Source: Microseira sp003486305 (lineage in GTDB: Bacteria > Cyanobacteriota > Cyanobacteriia > Cyanobacteriales > Aerosakkonemataceae). From it: a stretch of DNA of 64,000 nucleotides. Within the stretch, counting starts at the first letter, position 1. Each line of letters opens with the position of its first letter. The notes beneath the pieces are model-generated. The model did not search any database and had not been told where the DNA came from. It saw only the letters and a program-made list of their open reading frames with translations. Of the stretch, positions 63,400 to 64,000 are shown piece after piece. The stretch covers positions 42,499 through 106,498 of the forward strand of contig DALYJX010000002.1 in assembly GCA_031969655.1 (NCBI GenBank). The letters run 5' to 3'. Both the position numbers and the translations under genes were made by a program.

Positions 63400-63456
63400 G
63401 CTAATTGCTAATCGCTAATATATAATTTTTACTGACATTAGCAATTAGCAATTAGC
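63400..63456. repeat. Inverted heptamer-type repeats between SpoIIE and STAS genes
   Basis: GCTAATTGCTAATCGCTAAT (63400-63419) is complementary to ATTAGCAATTAGCAATTAGC (63437-63456) at all but one position, with a 17-base loop. It is the GCTAATT variant of the 7-bp repeat family. The rest of the 236-base gap shows no gene. Confidence 0.8.
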
Positions 63457-63597
63457 CATTAGCTGCTATGCATGATATAACTAGCAACTTGCGTAAATAG
63501 CTAAATCTGGCAAAATTGGGGTTTCCCAAGCAACAGGCGCTACTGCTCAGATATAAGATAGATTCACATAAGAACTATCAAGTCGAGGGTTAGGACG

Positions 63598-63942
63598 GTG
63601 GAAGTGAAGACAAATGATTACAGGGTATGGTACGATCCGGCAACCTCAACCGTCAACTTCCAGGGGTTAATCAGGGAAAGCCAAATCGCTGACTACAAAC
63701 CTCTAGAGGAGTTGCTAGAGGGGGTAATAGCGCAGAAGCCACCTGTAATTGCCATGAACCTACAAGAGCTAGAATTTCTTAATAGTTCGGGGATGACGAT
63801 CTTGTCTCGGTTTGTAATTGGGGTGCGAAATAAGAAGATAATTCAGTTAGTTGTACGCGCTTCTCAAAAAATTGCTTGGCAAAATAAAAGCTTGGCGAAT
63901 TGGCAGAGATTGATGCCTGGTATGACACTCCAATATGAATAA
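63598..63942 (+). CDS. STAS-domain anti-sigma-factor-antagonist-like protein
   Basis: A 114-residue STAS protein starting at GTG 63598. The conserved loop is 'LEFLNSSGMTILSRFVI', where SpoIIAA-type proteins have D-S-S-G; Ser63 corresponds to the residue phosphorylated by anti-sigma kinases, and Asn replaces the preceding Asp. The fold elements 'TVNFQGLIRES', 'PPVIAMNLQEL' and 'IIQLVVRAS' are present. Such proteins switch partners depending on phosphorylation and are dephosphorylated by SpoIIE phosphatases. The two SpoIIE genes upstream (53536 and 58061) are natural candidates; no SpoIIAB-like kinase gene is in view. This arrangement recalls, but does not copy, the icfG region of Synechocystis. 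A terminator follows at once. Confidence 0.85.
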   Translation: MEVKTNDYRVWYDPATSTVNFQGLIRESQIADYKPLEELLEGVIAQKPPVIAMNLQELEFLNSSGMTILSRFVIGVRNKKIIQLVVRASQKIAWQNKSLANWQRLMPGMTLQYE

Positions 63943-63954
63943 GTACGTAAACTA

Positions 63955-63991
63955 CCCACACTGACCCGAAGCGGGTACAGTGTGGGCTTTT
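63955..63991 (+). terminator. Intrinsic terminator after the STAS gene
   Basis: CCCACACTGACCCGAAG and CGGGTACAGTGTGGG form a stem with two inner segments (CCCACACTG/CAGTGTGGG and CCCG/CGGG) followed by CTTTT. It begins 13 bases after the STAS stop and is the best terminator in the window. Confidence 0.8.
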
Positions 63992-64000
63992 AGTAGCCCT

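Overview
The window looks like chromosomal DNA of a filamentous cyanobacterium. The octamer GCGATCGC (HIP1) recurs throughout. The protein families are typical of these organisms: CHASE2 sensors, CHAT proteases with TPRs, DUF928, filamentous-haemagglutinin-type secreted proteins, a PEP-CTERM protein and RTX repeats. Several families of short palindromic or 7-bp tandem repeats sit between genes and also inside reading frames. I saw no tRNA, rRNA, CRISPR array or transposase.

Positions 1-11604 (minus strand) are part of a contractile injection system (CIS) operon. In transcription order it encodes the sheath, two gp19-like tube proteins, a tail-assembly chaperone-like protein, a membrane pseudokinase fused to a phosphate-binding-like domain, a 48-residue protein, a third gp19-like protein, a giant repeat-rich protein and the start of a CIS tube/adaptor gene that leaves the window. 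This composition recalls the thylakoid-anchored CIS of multicellular cyanobacteria. Baseplate, spike and ATPase genes are not in view.

Positions 12584-23046 hold module A: a LuxR-HTH/NB-ARC ATPase, a Ser/Thr kinase-CHASE2 receptor and a DUF928 protein on plus, convergent with a haemagglutinin-like gene and a CHAT protease gene on minus. Positions 23139-34327 are an accessory stretch: a GNAT acetyltransferase, a UPF0175 protein, an Imm30-like protein, a PEP-CTERM protein, an RTX protein, a 1540-residue S8 protease whose 3' end hides a second frame, and a decayed gene.

Positions 34328-48640 hold module B: a DUF11/RTX adhesin, a haemagglutinin-like protein, a CHAT protease, DUF928, and CHASE2-histidine kinase-receiver-cyclase. 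Positions 49680-55608 hold module C: CHAT, DUF928, CHASE2-SpoIIE phosphatase. A carotenoid oxygenase, a 1766-residue kinase/AAA/GAF/SpoIIE protein and a STAS anti-sigma-antagonist-like protein close the window.

The main hypothesis is that modules A, B and C are three versions of one undescribed envelope-signalling system. An exported caspase-like CHAT protease and an exported DUF928 protein would act on the extracytoplasmic side, where the CHASE2 domain senses. Each copy has a different cytoplasmic output (kinase; histidine kinase plus cyclase; PP2C phosphatase), and the phosphatases may converge on the STAS protein. Gene content and domain order are read from the sequence; the functional link is inference.
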